Of a stretch of 64,000 nucleotides of DNA, positions 7,807 to 16,020 are shown piece by piece. Position 1 is the first letter of the stretch. Every line of letters starts with the position of its first letter. The notes below the pieces were generated by a model, which did no database searches, was not told where the DNA came from, and saw only the letters and a program-made list of their open reading frames with translations. Made by a program: the position numbers and the translations under genes. This DNA comes from Nocardioidaceae bacterium (GTDB lineage Bacteria > Actinomycetota > Actinomycetes > Propionibacteriales > Nocardioidaceae), in the NCBI GenBank assembly GCA_030447865.1, contig JAUJOD010000003.1, forward strand, positions 129,099-193,098. Reading direction: 5' to 3'.

Positions 7807-8883
7807 GTGGCCGGGCGACGACCTGTCTTCCACCTGTTGCGGGTGAGCGACGTGACCCCCCTGACCGACGACGCTGTCGCGATCACGTTCGAGGTCCCAC
7901 CCGAGCTGGCCGAGGAGTACGACTTCATCCAGGGACAGCACCTGACGATCCGCACCTCGCTCGCCGGTGACGACGTACGCCGCAGCTATTCCATCTGCGC
8001 CCCGGCCAAGTCGGGGGTGCTGCGCATCGGCGTCAAGGTGCTCCCCGGCGGTCACTTCTCCGGGTTCGCCGTCGGGTCACTGAAGGTGGGAGACACCCTC
8101 GAGGTGATGACGCCGACCGGCAAGTTCCACACGCCGCTCGACCCGGCCAACGCGAAGCACTATTGCGCGATCGCCGCCGGCAGCGGCATCACGCCGGTCT
8201 TCTCGATCGTCGCGACGACGTTGGCGCAGGAGCCGAAGAGCCGGGTCACGCTGATCTACGTCAACCGCACCAGCCGGTCGATCATGTTCCTGGAGGAGCT
8301 GGAGGATCTCAAGGACCGCTACCCCGACCGGTTCCACCTCATCCACGTGCTGAGCCGCGAGGCCCAGGACGCCGAGCTGCTGTCGGGGCGGCTCGACGCG
8401 GCGCGCCTGACCAAGATCACTGAGACGCTGGTGCCTCCGGAAACCGTTGACGAGTGGTTCCTCTGCGGTCCCTACGCCATGGTGCTCGACCTGCGGCAGG
8501 CGCTGCTCGATCAGGGGGTCGAGAAGGCGCGGGTGCACAGCGAGCTGTTCCACGTCGACAAGAACCCGACCGAGCGGCGTACGACGCCAACAGAGCCCGG
8601 CGAGGGCGCCGACGTGACGATCAACCTCGACGGCCGGCGGTCGACGTTCAAGCTCAAGGCCGACGACGTACCCGTCCTCGAGGCGGCGCTGCGGGTGCGG
8701 TCGGATGCGCCGTTCGCCTGCCGTGGCGGCGTCTGCGGCACGTGCAGGGCCAAGGTGGTCGAGGGCGCGGTGGCCATGGACACCAACTACGCGCTGGAGC
8801 CCGAGGAGATCGAACGCGGCTACGTGCTCACCTGCCAGAGCCACCCCATCACCGACACCGTCAAGCTCGACTTCGACGCCTGA
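7807..8883 (+). CDS. paaE: Phenylacetyl-CoA epoxidase reductase PaaE
   Basis: A 358-residue ferredoxin-NADP reductase-like protein feeding electrons from NADPH to PaaA. In order: a flavin-binding domain with RRSYSICAP (near residue 58), the nucleotide-binding domain with AAGSGITPVFSI, and a C-terminal plant-type [2Fe-2S] ferredoxin with CRGGVCGTCRAK and the distant fourth cysteine in LTCQSHP. Start GTG 7807 follows the paaD stop by one base. It is the last gene of the operon; a strong inverted repeat follows at 8911-8982. Confidence 0.95.
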   Translation: MAGRRPVFHLLRVSDVTPLTDDAVAITFEVPPELAEEYDFIQGQHLTIRTSLAGDDVRRSYSICAPAKSGVLRIGVKVLPGGHFSGFAVGSLKVGDTLEVMTPTGKFHTPLDPANAKHYCAIAAGSGITPVFSIVATTLAQEPKSRVTLIYVNRTSRSIMFLEELEDLKDRYPDRFHLIHVLSREAQDAELLSGRLDAARLTKITETLVPPETVDEWFLCGPYAMVLDLRQALLDQGVEKARVHSELFHVDKNPTERRTTPTEPGEGADVTINLDGRRSTFKLKADDVPVLEAALRVRSDAPFACRGGVCGTCRAKVVEGAVAMDTNYALEPEEIERGYVLTCQSHPITDTVKLDFDA

Positions 8884-8910
8884 CCTGGCGAAACCACGCC
8901 CCAAGCCCGG

Positions 8911-8982
8911 CCAAACCCCTGACCGAAGTCGGGTTTCTGGGCCGCTGAGGAGCCAAATTAGGCACTTCGGTCAGGGGTTAGG
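8911..8982. repeat. Long palindrome between paaE and thyA
   Basis: Perfect 16-bp arms AACCCCTGACCGAAGT (8914-8929) and its complement (8964-8979) extend to 19 bp with one mismatch (8911-8929 and 8964-8982), around a 34-base loop. There is no T run, so it is not a classical intrinsic terminator, but the stem could stop or protect the paa transcript. Its plan resembles the other intergenic palindromes here, although the sequence differs. Confidence 0.7.
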
Positions 8983-9054
8983 CGGATCAGGTCCAGATGC
9001 TGAAGCGTCGCGTCACAAGGCGGAGCCGAGAGCGCCGCGGTGTACGGTCAGAAT

Positions 9055-9849
9055 GTGCGGCAGTACCTCGACCTGATGCAGCGAGTGCTCGACGAGGGAA
9101 CGCCCAAGAGCGACCGCACCGGCACCGGCACGCTGAGCGTCTTCGGACATCAGATGCGGTTCGACCTCTCTGCGGGCTTCCCGCTCGTCACGACCAAGAA
9201 GATCCACCTCAAGTCGGTGGTGGGCGAACTGATCTGGTTCCTGCGCGGCGACACCAACGTGGGCTGGCTCAACGAGCGCGGCATCACGATCTGGGACGAG
9301 TGGGTCGACGAGCGCGGTGATCTCGGCCCCGTCTACGGCTACCAGTGGCGCTCGTGGCCGACACCTGACGGCGGCCACATCGACCAGCTGCAGCAGGTGC
9401 TCGAGCAGATCCGCACCAACCCCGACTCCCGCCGCCTGCTCGTCAGCGCGTGGAACGTCGCCGACCTGCCCAAGATGGCGTTAGCCCCGTGCCACACGAT
9501 GTTCCAGTTCTACGTCGCCGACGGCCGGCTGTCGTGCCAGCTCTACCAGCGCTCGGCCGACGTGTTCCTCGGCGTGCCGTTCAACATCGCGTCCTACGCC
9601 CTGCTCACCGCGATGGTCGCACACGTCACCGGCCTGCAGGTCGGTGACTTCGTGCACACCTTCGGCGACGCCCACCTCTACCGCAACCACCTCGACCAGG
9701 CGCGCCTGCAGCTCAGCCGCGAGCCGCGACCCCTACCCGAGCTATGGCTCGACGCGGCCGTCACCGACCTTGCCGGGTTCGACCTCGAGCACGTCAAGGT
9801 CTCCGGCTACGACCCGCACCCGGGCATCAAGGCACCGATCGCCGTATGA
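9055..9849 (+). CDS. thyA: Thymidylate synthase ThyA
   Basis: Converts dUMP to dTMP using methylene-tetrahydrofolate. Start GTG 9055 (protein [15 protein letters not shown]) yields 264 residues, the same length as the E. coli enzyme; an in-frame GTG at 9040 would add five residues. Signature motifs: [30 protein letters not shown], the active-site cysteine in [34 protein letters not shown] and [10 protein letters not shown]. It overlaps dfrA by four bases, so the enzyme that makes dihydrofolate is coupled to the one that recycles it. Confidence 0.97.
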   Translation: MRQYLDLMQRVLDEGTPKSDRTGTGTLSVFGHQMRFDLSAGFPLVTTKKIHLKSVVGELIWFLRGDTNVGWLNERGITIWDEWVDERGDLGPVYGYQWRSWPTPDGGHIDQLQQVLEQIRTNPDSRRLLVSAWNVADLPKMALAPCHTMFQFYVADGRLSCQLYQRSADVFLGVPFNIASYALLTAMVAHVTGLQVGDFVHTFGDAHLYRNHLDQARLQLSREPRPLPELWLDAAVTDLAGFDLEHVKVSGYDPHPGIKAPIAV

Positions 9850-10370
9850 CGGTGACGCTGGTGGCGGCCGTCGCCCGCAACGGGGTGATCGGCCGTGACG
9901 GCGGCATTCCGTGGAAGCTGCCCGGAGAGCAGGCGCGGTTCAAGGCAATCACCATGGGCCACGTGCTGGTGATGGGGCGACGTACGTATGAGTCGATCGG
10001 GCGGCCGCTCCCAGGCCGCACCACCGTCGTCGTCAGCCGTCGCCCCGATTGGCAGCCACCGGGCGGCCGGCCGCACGGCGTACGCGTTGCCACGTCTGTC
10101 GAGTTGGCGCTGCGGCTCGCCGCCGAGATCGACGATCAGGTGTACGTCGCCGGAGGAGCTCTGGTGTACGCCGACTGCCTCCCGCACACCGACGAGCTGC
10201 TCATCAGCTGGGTCGACGCCGAACCCGACGGTGACACGTTCTTCCCCAGTGTCGACTGGAGCGACTGGGCGGAGACTGACCGAAAGCAGCACGACGGTTG
10301 GGCGGTCGCGAGGTACGTGAGAGCAACTCACACTGAGGGGTACAAGGGCAGCCATGGCGACCAGGTCTGA
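9846..10370 (+). CDS. dfrA: Dihydrofolate reductase
   Basis: A 174-residue NADPH-dependent reductase regenerating tetrahydrofolate after ThyA. Motifs: [24 protein letters not shown] at the N-terminus, [19 protein letters not shown] for cofactor and folate contacts, and [13 protein letters not shown]. Its ATG overlaps the thyA stop, and the last 17 bases overlap the start of the next gene. The usual family length is about 160-170, so it is complete. Confidence 0.96.
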   Translation: MTVTLVAAVARNGVIGRDGGIPWKLPGEQARFKAITMGHVLVMGRRTYESIGRPLPGRTTVVVSRRPDWQPPGGRPHGVRVATSVELALRLAAEIDDQVYVAGGALVYADCLPHTDELLISWVDAEPDGDTFFPSVDWSDWAETDRKQHDGWAVARYVRATHTEGYKGSHGDQV

Positions 10371-11823
10371 CGACACTCCACCATCCGACCCGGCTCGCCG
10401 GCCCGGGTCGGGCAACCAGCAGCCGGGTACGGCGGCCACCGCCGCGGGCGGCCTTGTCAGCAAGCTGCGCGCCGGAGTCGGCAAGCCTGGCGCGGGTGCC
10501 GGCAAGCCCGGCGCGGGTGCCGGCAAGCCTGGCGCGGTAGTCAGCCGGCCTGGCGGAGGAGTTGGCAACCCCGACGCGGCGGTCGCCGCGCCCGGTGCGC
10601 CGCCCACTAGCCGGCCGGCCGGGGGTCCCGAGGGTCGGGCTACCACGACAACGGCGCCCGGCGAGGCTAGGGCGTCCCTGGTCACACCAGGGGTGCGAGT
10701 CGCGTCGGAGTGGACCTGGCGGCTCGGCGTTATCGCGCTGGGGATATACGGCCTGAGCCTGTTGTTCCGCGAGTTCTCCAACATCTTCGTGCCGCTGGTG
10801 ATCTCGCTGCTCATTGCCGCTTTGCTGCACCCGCTGGTAGACCGGCTCGGCCGGGTCATCCCCCGCGGACTTGCCGCGCTGGTCGCCCTGCTGGGCACCC
10901 TGGCCTTCGTCGTCGCTCTGCTCGCCTTGGTCGGACAGCAGGCGACGAGTGGCTTCCCGGAACTGCGTGACCAGGCGCTGGCCGGCCTCGACGAGGTCCG
11001 TACGTGGCTGGCCACCGGGCCGCTGAACCTTGACGCCAGCACGCTGGCTGGGTACGTTAACCAAGCGGAGGACGCAGCCTCCGCCAACCAGTCGACGATC
11101 GTGTCCGGCGCGCTCGGCGTCGCCTCGACAGCCACCCACCTCGTCGAGGGCCTCTTCATCGCGCTCTTTGCCACGTTCTTCTTCCTGGCCTCTGGTCGCC
11201 GCATCTGGGCGTGGCTGCTCCGGATGTTCCCGCAGCGGGCGCAGCAGCCGCTGGACGACGCCGCCCGCTCCGGCTGGGTGACGTTGAGCCACTACGTGCG
11301 AGCCACGGTGGTTGTCGCGTTCATCGACGGTGTCGGCATCGGCGTCGGTGCTGCGCTGCTCGGCGTACCGCTCGCGCTGCCGTTGGGTGTGCTGGTCTTC
11401 TTCGGTGCGTTCATCCCGATCGTGGGTGCACTCTTAACCGGAGCGCTGGCGGTCCTCGTCGCACTCGTGGCCAACGGCCTGGTGACCGCCCTGCTCGTCT
11501 TAGGCGTGGTGCTGCTGGTGCAGCAGCTCGAGTCGCACGTCCTGCAGCCGTTCCTCCTAGGAAAGGCCGTCAACGTGCACCCGCTGGCGGTCATCTTGGC
11601 CATCGCCACGGGAGCGGCGCTCGCAGGGATCGTCGGCGCCCTGTTCGCCGTTCCGGCGGTCGCGGTCGCCAACACCATGATCACGTCATTGGCGCATCGC
11701 GGCCGCGACGATCCCGGCGCACGGATCGCCGAGGAAGACGCGCCGCTCGCTCCCGAGGCGCCACCGCCCACTGACGACGTGCGGAGGCCGGTGACGGACC
11801 GACGAGGACTCGAAGCGCCGTGA
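10354..11823 (+). CDS. AI-2E family (UPF0118) membrane permease
   Basis: A 489-residue integral membrane protein. After a low-complexity N-terminus of about 110 residues come roughly eight transmembrane helices: LGVIALGIYGLSLLF, FVPLVISLLIAALLHPLVDRLG, LAALVALLGTLAFVVALLAL, LFIALFATFFFLASG, LGVLVFFGAFIPIVGALLTG and others, ending with the family motif LESHVLQPFLLGKAVNVHPLAV. Members include TqsA (AI-2 export) and sodium/proton antiporters, so the substrate is open. The cytoplasmic N-terminus carries three 7-residue GKPGAGA units. The start overlaps dfrA; a GGGTACAAGGG stretch lies before the ATG. Confidence 0.88.
   Translation: MATRSDDTPPSDPARRPGSGNQQPGTAATAAGGLVSKLRAGVGKPGAGAGKPGAGAGKPGAVVSRPGGGVGNPDAAVAAPGAPPTSRPAGGPEGRATTTTAPGEARASLVTPGVRVASEWTWRLGVIALGIYGLSLLFREFSNIFVPLVISLLIAALLHPLVDRLGRVIPRGLAALVALLGTLAFVVALLALVGQQATSGFPELRDQALAGLDEVRTWLATGPLNLDASTLAGYVNQAEDAASANQSTIVSGALGVASTATHLVEGLFIALFATFFFLASGRRIWAWLLRMFPQRAQQPLDDAARSGWVTLSHYVRATVVVAFIDGVGIGVGAALLGVPLALPLGVLVFFGAFIPIVGALLTGALAVLVALVANGLVTALLVLGVVLLVQQLESHVLQPFLLGKAVNVHPLAVILAIATGAALAGIVGALFAVPAVAVANTMITSLAHRGRDDPGARIAEEDAPLAPEAPPPTDDVRRPVTDRRGLEAP
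10480..10542 (+). repeat. Three 21-bp tandem repeats in the permease N-terminus
   Basis: Units 10480-10500, 10501-10521 and 10522-10542 read GGCAAGCCTGGCGCGG plus a variable tail; units 1 and 2 differ by one base. They encode GKPGAGA, GKPGAGA and GKPGAVV. Related weaker units (SRPGGGV, GNPDAAV) follow. Confidence 0.8.
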
Positions 11824-11836
11824 CGAGGAAAGTGAA

Positions 11837-11877
11837 GGCGAAGCCCAGCGGGTGCCACCGGCCGACGCAGCTTCGCC
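11837..11877. terminator. Possible bidirectional hairpin between convergent genes
   Basis: GGCGAAGC (11837-11844) pairs with GCTTCGCC (11870-11877) between the 3' ends of the permease gene and the convergent gene at 11987-13294. There is no T tract, so termination is inferred mostly from position. Confidence 0.35.
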
Positions 11878-11986
11878 TGGGTGCCCGTCCTGATGGCGAC
11901 GTACGGCTTGCCAAATACCAGCTCACGCATTGCCGGTGACGCCGACGCGCTTCGGCTGTACGGCCGCTCATGGCGGTGTGGTGCAG

Positions 11987-13294
11987 TCAGTTGAAGGTCG
12001 TCGTGACGGGTGGGGGTGGCGGTGGCAGTTCCAACTTGGCCGCAACCGCTGCGAAGACCTCACACGTCGCTTGGCGGATCAGCTCGCGCTCGGGCGTTAC
12101 AAGGAACTCCTGCACGGGAAGGTGCAGACCGAAGCGGTGCTCCTGCTGCTTCTTGGAGAACGAGTACACAACCTTTCGTCGCGGCTTGTCGTCTACCTGC
12201 AGCAAGACAAGAACGTCGTCGCGGCTCAGGTGCTCTGTCAGCCAGGCTTTCCACTCGGGGTGCCGTCTGACGTCCTCGGTGGCAAGCCATGAGTCGTCCT
12301 CCCAACCGCTGGTCGGTTCCGCCGAACCCACCTGGATGCCCATCTCTGGATCGTCGCCGAACCCGTCGTCAACGAACTCTGAGTTTCCGCCCGGTTGGTA
12401 CAGCGAACTCATCCAAACGATGGACACGCCCCACGCGGACGGGCGCCGCTGCGACTCTTCGCTCACTACACGCGGTTCGGCCTCCTCGGCGAGATAGACA
12501 ACGATGGCGGGATCTTTCACATCCTGCCCGTCGAGCGGGTTGATTCCTTCACCAGCTGGCTGACGAGCGCTGACGTCGTCGCGGCACTCGAAGGCCCAGG
12601 TCCCATCATGCAGGGATGCTTGCACGAGTCCGGTGTGATCTCCGGCGGTAAACCCGCAGTACGGCGTCATCGTCACCTGGTTTGCACTTGCCCACTGCAC
12701 CGTTCGGGCAGTGCGCTCGAACCTGGAGACGATCGCCTCTGCGCTGCGGTGCGGGGCAGCGTCTGTGCCCCGCCTGCGCACCTCAAGGCGAACACGGCCG
12801 TAGTCGTCATCGGGAGGAACGCGAAAGGTCGCCCGCGCTTCGTAGCGTCGCCCGGGGCTCGCCTTCCAGGGGCTCTGCCAGCGATACTCGAGGTCGTTGT
12901 CCATGACATGGCGGTAGCAGCCGTCGAGCAACGGGCGATCCCAACCTCTCACCGCAGCGAGCCGCAGGACAGCTTCATGCACCACGTTCAGCGCCAGACG
13001 TGCACGCGCGTGAGCGTCGAGGTGGCCAACCCAAGAGGGAATGTCCACATGGCCCATCTCAAACGGCAAGTCGTCCGGCCTCGCGGATCGAACCCTTACG
13101 GCCACAACCGCCGACTGCCTGCCGTGGTGTTGACAAAAGAGCCGTATCATTGACCGGTAGCCCTGGATGTCCGCCTGCCAGAGCGCCTCGCTATACAGTT
13201 CGGTAACGCCGTAGCTGCTCCTCACGAAGGCGTCAGTCACGGGATCGCGATCTGGCATCAGATCGTAGAGTTCGACGTACTTGAGCCTCGGCAT
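11987..13294 (-). CDS. Hypothetical protein of unknown family
   Basis: A 435-residue soluble protein with no family I recognise. ATG 13294 is preceded by a GGGGGAAAA stretch. The N-terminal 110 residues are mostly helical (RDPVTDAFVRSSYGVTELYSEALW), the middle (residues 150-270) looks beta-rich and acidic, and a Trp- and Asp-rich stretch (SSLYQPGGNSEFVDDGFGDD) precedes a C-terminal helical part that ends in a run of prolines. No signal peptide, membrane helix or catalytic motif is evident. The N-terminal part resembles small globular proteins annotated next to toxin or restriction genes, but nothing nearby supports that. It is convergent with the permease and divergent from dapA. Confidence 0.6.
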   Translation of the reverse strand: MPRLKYVELYDLMPDRDPVTDAFVRSSYGVTELYSEALWQADIQGYRSMIRLFCQHHGRQSAVVAVRVRSARPDDLPFEMGHVDIPSWVGHLDAHARARLALNVVHEAVLRLAAVRGWDRPLLDGCYRHVMDNDLEYRWQSPWKASPGRRYEARATFRVPPDDDYGRVRLEVRRRGTDAAPHRSAEAIVSRFERTARTVQWASANQVTMTPYCGFTAGDHTGLVQASLHDGTWAFECRDDVSARQPAGEGINPLDGQDVKDPAIVVYLAEEAEPRVVSEESQRRPSAWGVSIVWMSSLYQPGGNSEFVDDGFGDDPEMGIQVGSAEPTSGWEDDSWLATEDVRRHPEWKAWLTEHLSRDDVLVLLQVDDKPRRKVVYSFSKKQQEHRFGLHLPVQEFLVTPERELIRQATCEVFAAVAAKLELPPPPPPVTTTFN

Positions 13295-13389
13295 TCGCCC
13301 ATTTTCCCCCGCAGCCCGTCAAGGCGCGCTCACGACCTCTAGCAAACTCCACCGGCGCGCGGTACCGCAACGGATTCAGCGGCTGGCGG

Positions 13390-13395
13390 TAGGCT
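13390..13395 (+). promoter_or_regulatory. -10 box for leaderless dapA
   Basis: TAGGCT ends six bases before the dapA GTG at 13402, placing transcription start at or near the start codon. There is no ribosome-binding site between them, which agrees with a leaderless mRNA. No clear -35 is seen. Confidence 0.5.
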
Positions 13396-13401
13396 CAAGA
13401 C

Positions 13402-14310
13402 GTGCGCGCTGCTACCCCCAACGCTCCCTTCGGCCGGGTCCTGACCGCGATGGTCACCCCGTTCGACACCGACGGTCGACTCGACCTGTCGAGCGCCGGT
13501 GCCCTCGCCAGCCATCTTGTCGACTCCGGGCACGACGGGCTGGTGATCTCCGGTACGACGGGGGAGTCTCCGACCGTCTCCGACGACGAGCAGCAACTCC
13601 TCCTACGCACAGTCGTCGAAGCGGTCGGCGACCGGGCGACGGTCGTCGCCGGCGTAGGCACCTTCGACACCGCGCACTCGCTGCACCTCGCCAGGCGCGC
13701 CGCCGCCGCCGGCGCTGACGGCCTGCTCGTGGTCACGCCCTACTACAGCAAGCCCCCGGAGGAGGGCATCGTCGAGCACTTCGCCGCGGTGGCCGACTCC
13801 ACCGACCTGCCGGTGATGCTCTACGACATCCCGGGCCGCACCGGCGTCAAGCTGTCGGCGCAGACGCTGGCGCGCTCGGCCGAGCACCCGCAGATCGTCG
13901 CCGTCAAGGAGGCAAGCGGCGACCTGTACGCCGGCAGCTGGCTGCTGCAGTCCACCGACCTGGCGATCTACAGCGGAGACGACGCCCTCAACCTCGCCTG
14001 GCTGGCGATTGGGGCGGTCGGAGTCGTGTCGGTGGTCGGGCACGTCGCCGGCCAGCGGTACGCCGACATGGTGGCCGCCGTGGAGTCCGGCGACCTCGAG
14101 ACGGCGCGCAAGCTCGACCGCTCGATCCTCCCAGCGCTCGAGGCGATCATGACCCGCACGCAGGGGGCGATCATGGCCAAGGCAGCTCTGCAGCTGCAGG
14201 GTCACCTGCCCTCCCGCGCCGTGCGGTTACCGCTGGTGGCCGCCACCGACGAGCAAGTCTCCGACCTGCGCCGCGACCTCATCGCCGCCGACCTCCTGGA
14301 GGCCAGTTGA
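13402..14310 (+). CDS. dapA: 4-hydroxy-tetrahydrodipicolinate synthase DapA
   Basis: Condenses pyruvate with aspartate semialdehyde in the lysine and meso-diaminopimelate pathway. 302 residues from GTG 13402. The class I aldolase barrel is marked by LTAMVTPFDTDGRLD, the pyruvate-binding ISGTTGESPT, the catalytic Tyr in VVTPYYSKPP, YDIPGRTGVKLS and the Schiff-base lysine in VAVKEASGDL. rnj follows after 16 bases, in the order typical of actinobacteria. Confidence 0.96.
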   Translation: MRAATPNAPFGRVLTAMVTPFDTDGRLDLSSAGALASHLVDSGHDGLVISGTTGESPTVSDDEQQLLLRTVVEAVGDRATVVAGVGTFDTAHSLHLARRAAAAGADGLLVVTPYYSKPPEEGIVEHFAAVADSTDLPVMLYDIPGRTGVKLSAQTLARSAEHPQIVAVKEASGDLYAGSWLLQSTDLAIYSGDDALNLAWLAIGAVGVVSVVGHVAGQRYADMVAAVESGDLETARKLDRSILPALEAIMTRTQGAIMAKAALQLQGHLPSRAVRLPLVAATDEQVSDLRRDLIAADLLEAS

Positions 14311-14326
14311 CCAGCCCTTACTGCGC

Positions 14327-16018
14327 ATGAGCCACCCGCACCCAGAGCTCGGCGCGCCGCCGCCGCTACCTGACCACGGTCTGCGCGTCATCCCGCTCGG
14401 GGGTCTCGGTGAGATCGGCCGCAACATGGCGGTGCTCGAGCACCGTGGCCGGCTGCTCATCATCGACTGCGGGGTGCTGTTCCCCGACGAGAGCCAGCCG
14501 GGTGTCGACCTGATCCTGCCCGACTTCGAGCCGATCAGGTCGCGCCTCGGCGACGTGGAGGCCGTCGTGCTGACCCACGGCCACGAGGACCACATCGGTG
14601 CGGTGCCCTACCTGCTGCGCGAGCGGCCCGATATCCCCCTCGTGGGGTCCAAGCTCACGCTCGCCCTGCTCGATGCCAAGCTCCGGGAGCACCGCCAGAC
14701 TCGGGCACCCAAGCACCGGGTTGCCGAGGGCGACCGGGCTTCGTTCGGGCCGTTCGACCTCGAGTTCGTCGCGGTCAACCACTCGATCCCCGACGCGCTC
14801 GCGGTCGCCGTGCGCACCGATGCGGGCCTGCTGCTGCACACCGGCGACTTCAAGATGGACCAACTGCCCCTCGACCGCCGCATTACCGACCTGCGGTCGT
14901 TCGCCCGACTGGGCGAGCAGGGCGTCGACCTGCTCCTGGTCGACTCCACCAACGCCGAGGTGCCCGGCTTCACCACCTCGGAGCGTGAAATCGGCCCGGT
15001 GCTCAACCGGGTGTTCCAGACCAGCATGCAGCGCATCATCGTTGCCTGCTTCGCCTCGCACGTGCACCGCGTGCAGCAGGTGATGGACGCCGCGGTCGAG
15101 CAGGGCCGCAAGGTCGCGTACGTCGGCCGGTCGATGGTGCGCAACATGGCTGTGGCGCGCGACCTCGGCTTCCTCAGGGTGCCGCCCGACACGCTCGTCG
15201 ACATGCGGGAGCTGACCAAGTACCGGCCCGAAGAGGTGGTGATCATCTCCACCGGGTCCCAAGGGGAGCCGCTGTCGGCCCTGGCCCGGATCGCCCACCG
15301 CAACCACGACCGCATCCACATCGAGCCCGGCGACACCGTCGTACTGGCCTCGAGCCTGATTCCCGGCAACGAGAACTCCGTCTTCCGGGTCATCAACGGC
15401 TTGACCCGGCTCGGTGCGAACGTCGTGCACAAGAGCAACGCGCTCGTGCACGTGTCCGGGCACGCCAGCGCCGGTGAGCTGCTCTACTGCTACAACCTCG
15501 TGCGGCCGCGCAACGTGCTGCCGGTGCACGGCGAGGCCCGTCACCTGGTCGCCAACGCCAACCTCGCCGTGGCCACCGGGGTGCCGAGAGACCGCGTCGT
15601 GCTGGCCGAGGACGGCATGGTGGTCGACCTTGTCGACGGCGTCGCCACGGTGAGCGGCAAGGTCGAGTGCGGCTACGTCTTCGTCGACGGCTCGTCGGTG
15701 GGCGACATCACCGAGAGCGCGCTGAAGGACCGCCGCATTCTCGGTGACGAGGGGTTCATCTCCGTCATGGTCGTGCTCGACTCCGCGTCGGGCAAGATCG
15801 TGGCGGGGCCGGAGATCCACGCCCGCGGCTTCGTCGAGGACGAGTCGGTCTTCGCCCAGGTGCGCCCGCTGATCGAGGACGCCTTGCTGCAGGCGGTCAG
15901 CGACGGCAACGACGACCCCTACCAGTTGCAGCAGGTGATCCGGCGTACGACGGGGCGGTGGGTCAACCAGGCACACGGGCGACGGCCGATGATCATCCCG
16001 GTCGTGCTCGAGGCCTGA
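14327..16018 (+). CDS. rnj: Ribonuclease J
   Basis: A 563-residue metallo-beta-lactamase/beta-CASP nuclease with endo- and 5'-3' exonuclease activity in mRNA decay and rRNA processing. Visible in order: IPLGGLGEIGRNMAVLE, the zinc motif LTHGHEDHIGAVPYLL, the second metal region HTGDFKMDQLP and LLLVDSTNAEVPGFT, beta-CASP FASHVHRVQQVMDAA, VHVSGHASAGEL, then the RNase J-specific VLPVHGEARHLVANANLA and the C-terminal dimerisation domain. It follows dapA closely. RNase Y lies 40 kb downstream in the same window. Confidence 0.96.
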   Translation: MSHPHPELGAPPPLPDHGLRVIPLGGLGEIGRNMAVLEHRGRLLIIDCGVLFPDESQPGVDLILPDFEPIRSRLGDVEAVVLTHGHEDHIGAVPYLLRERPDIPLVGSKLTLALLDAKLREHRQTRAPKHRVAEGDRASFGPFDLEFVAVNHSIPDALAVAVRTDAGLLLHTGDFKMDQLPLDRRITDLRSFARLGEQGVDLLLVDSTNAEVPGFTTSEREIGPVLNRVFQTSMQRIIVACFASHVHRVQQVMDAAVEQGRKVAYVGRSMVRNMAVARDLGFLRVPPDTLVDMRELTKYRPEEVVIISTGSQGEPLSALARIAHRNHDRIHIEPGDTVVLASSLIPGNENSVFRVINGLTRLGANVVHKSNALVHVSGHASAGELLYCYNLVRPRNVLPVHGEARHLVANANLAVATGVPRDRVVLAEDGMVVDLVDGVATVSGKVECGYVFVDGSSVGDITESALKDRRILGDEGFISVMVVLDSASGKIVAGPEIHARGFVEDESVFAQVRPLIEDALLQAVSDGNDDPYQLQQVIRRTTGRWVNQAHGRRPMIIPVVLEA

Positions 16019-16020
16019 GC

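Noticed and set aside
13080-13100. tRNA T-loop-like GGATCGAACCC
   Set aside because: It is inside a coding region and no cloverleaf can be drawn around it.
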